Assembly: GCA_910591455.2 (NCBI GenBank)
Contig: OU342806.1
Span: 21,766,535-21,830,534, forward strand
Direction: 5' to 3'
DNA from: Pholis gunnellus
Lineage: Eukaryota > Chordata > Actinopteri > Perciformes > Pholidae
Length of the DNA: 64,000 nt
Under the pieces are notes generated by a model. It was given only the letters and a program-made list of their open reading frames with translations. It did not search any database and had not been told where the DNA came from. Numbering within the stretch: position 1 is the stretch's first letter; each line of letters opens with the position of its first letter. Positions 63,659 through 64,000 of this stretch are shown here, in pieces. A program made the position numbers and the translations under genes.

Positions 63659-63736
63659 GGTTGAACAGCGAGTCTCTGTATCGAGTTCCTCCAGCTTCCA
63701 GTGGACCCGCAGAGCTGCGGCAGGCTCTGGACTCAG
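63659..63736 (+). CDS. pik3r2: p85-type PI3K regulatory subunit, third coding exon (BH region)
   Basis: This 78-nt exon follows a pyrimidine-rich acceptor ending ctgcag and stops at a cag/gtacat donor, phase 1 at both ends. With the split glycine it encodes GLNSESLYRVPPASSGPAELRQALDS. This matches the p85 family: GLECSTLYR and AELRQLLDC in human p85-alpha, GLDSESHYR in human p85-beta. The SES triplet supports the beta assignment, while AELRQ is shared with alpha. The segment belongs to the BH (RhoGAP-like) domain. The rest of that domain, both SH2 domains and the inter-SH2 coiled coil are not in the window, so the gene is truncated by the window edge and not by mutation. Confidence 0.88.
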
Positions 63737-64000
63737 GTACATACTCCATGAAATGTGCAGATTCATTGAAGGACAGAAATGTAAGCCAATGTCAGGACTT
63801 GGAACTCTTCCAACACGGCACAAGTCTCAACTGAATGCCATCAAAAAAAACAAGCTTGACTAACCTTTACTGCAATTGGAAATGACAGTGACAAAACTGA
63901 CCAGAGGTTCCATGCATACGTTTAGTGTGAGCCTGCAATAAAACATGTTAATCCATGGAGCGTCCCTGCCCCGGCCGGTCAACTGATCCGTACAGTGTGA
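63737..64000 (+). other. start of intron 4
   Basis: Sequence after the gtacat donor. No further coding similarity is seen before the window ends. Confidence 0.75.

Overview
This is vertebrate nuclear DNA, almost certainly from a percomorph teleost. The evidence is spliced exons with GT-AG borders, a CpG-rich promoter, very many long (CA)n/(GT)n tracts, and several short DNA transposons and interspersed repeats of types common in spiny-rayed fish. Nothing points to bacterial, viral or organellar DNA, and no operon, CRISPR array or autonomous mobile element is present.

Only one gene can be supported: the 5' part of a plus-strand gene for a class IA phosphoinositide 3-kinase regulatory subunit of the p85 type. 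Residue by residue it looks more like p85-beta (pik3r2) than p85-alpha. The layout is: upstream flank with repeats (1 to about 5540); CpG island and non-coding exon 1 (about 5540-5849); intron 1; exon 2 (6610-7407) with a long 5' leader, the start codon at 7056 and the whole SH3 domain; a 54.6-kb intron 2 (7408-61984); exon 3 (61985-62059); a 1.6-kb intron 3; exon 4 (63659-63736); and the start of intron 4. All three coding introns interrupt a glycine codon after its first base (phase 1). The 168 complete codons in the window cover the SH3 domain, a proline-rich linker and the beginning of the BH (RhoGAP-like) region. The two SH2 domains and the p110-binding coiled coil must lie beyond the right edge.

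Intron 2 makes up about 85% of the window. It holds long microsatellites, some in inverted pairs; a roughly 1-kb polypyrimidine tract; several non-autonomous DNA transposons with identifiable termini (hAT-like, TTAA-flanked, and others); a decayed LINE reverse-transcriptase fragment; and several repeat families seen two or three times. Intron 3 is nearly half filled by another hAT-like element. No nested protein-coding gene, tRNA or rRNA was recognised.

No novel multi-gene system is visible. The points most worth a second look are local: a 20-bp-arm inverted repeat carrying two convergent antioxidant-response-like sites upstream of the promoter, a perfect 18-bp hairpin inside intron 2, internal duplications and upstream ORFs in the leader, a (TC)8 microsatellite that directly forms the exon 3 acceptor tract, and an unusual sequence at the start of the BH region.
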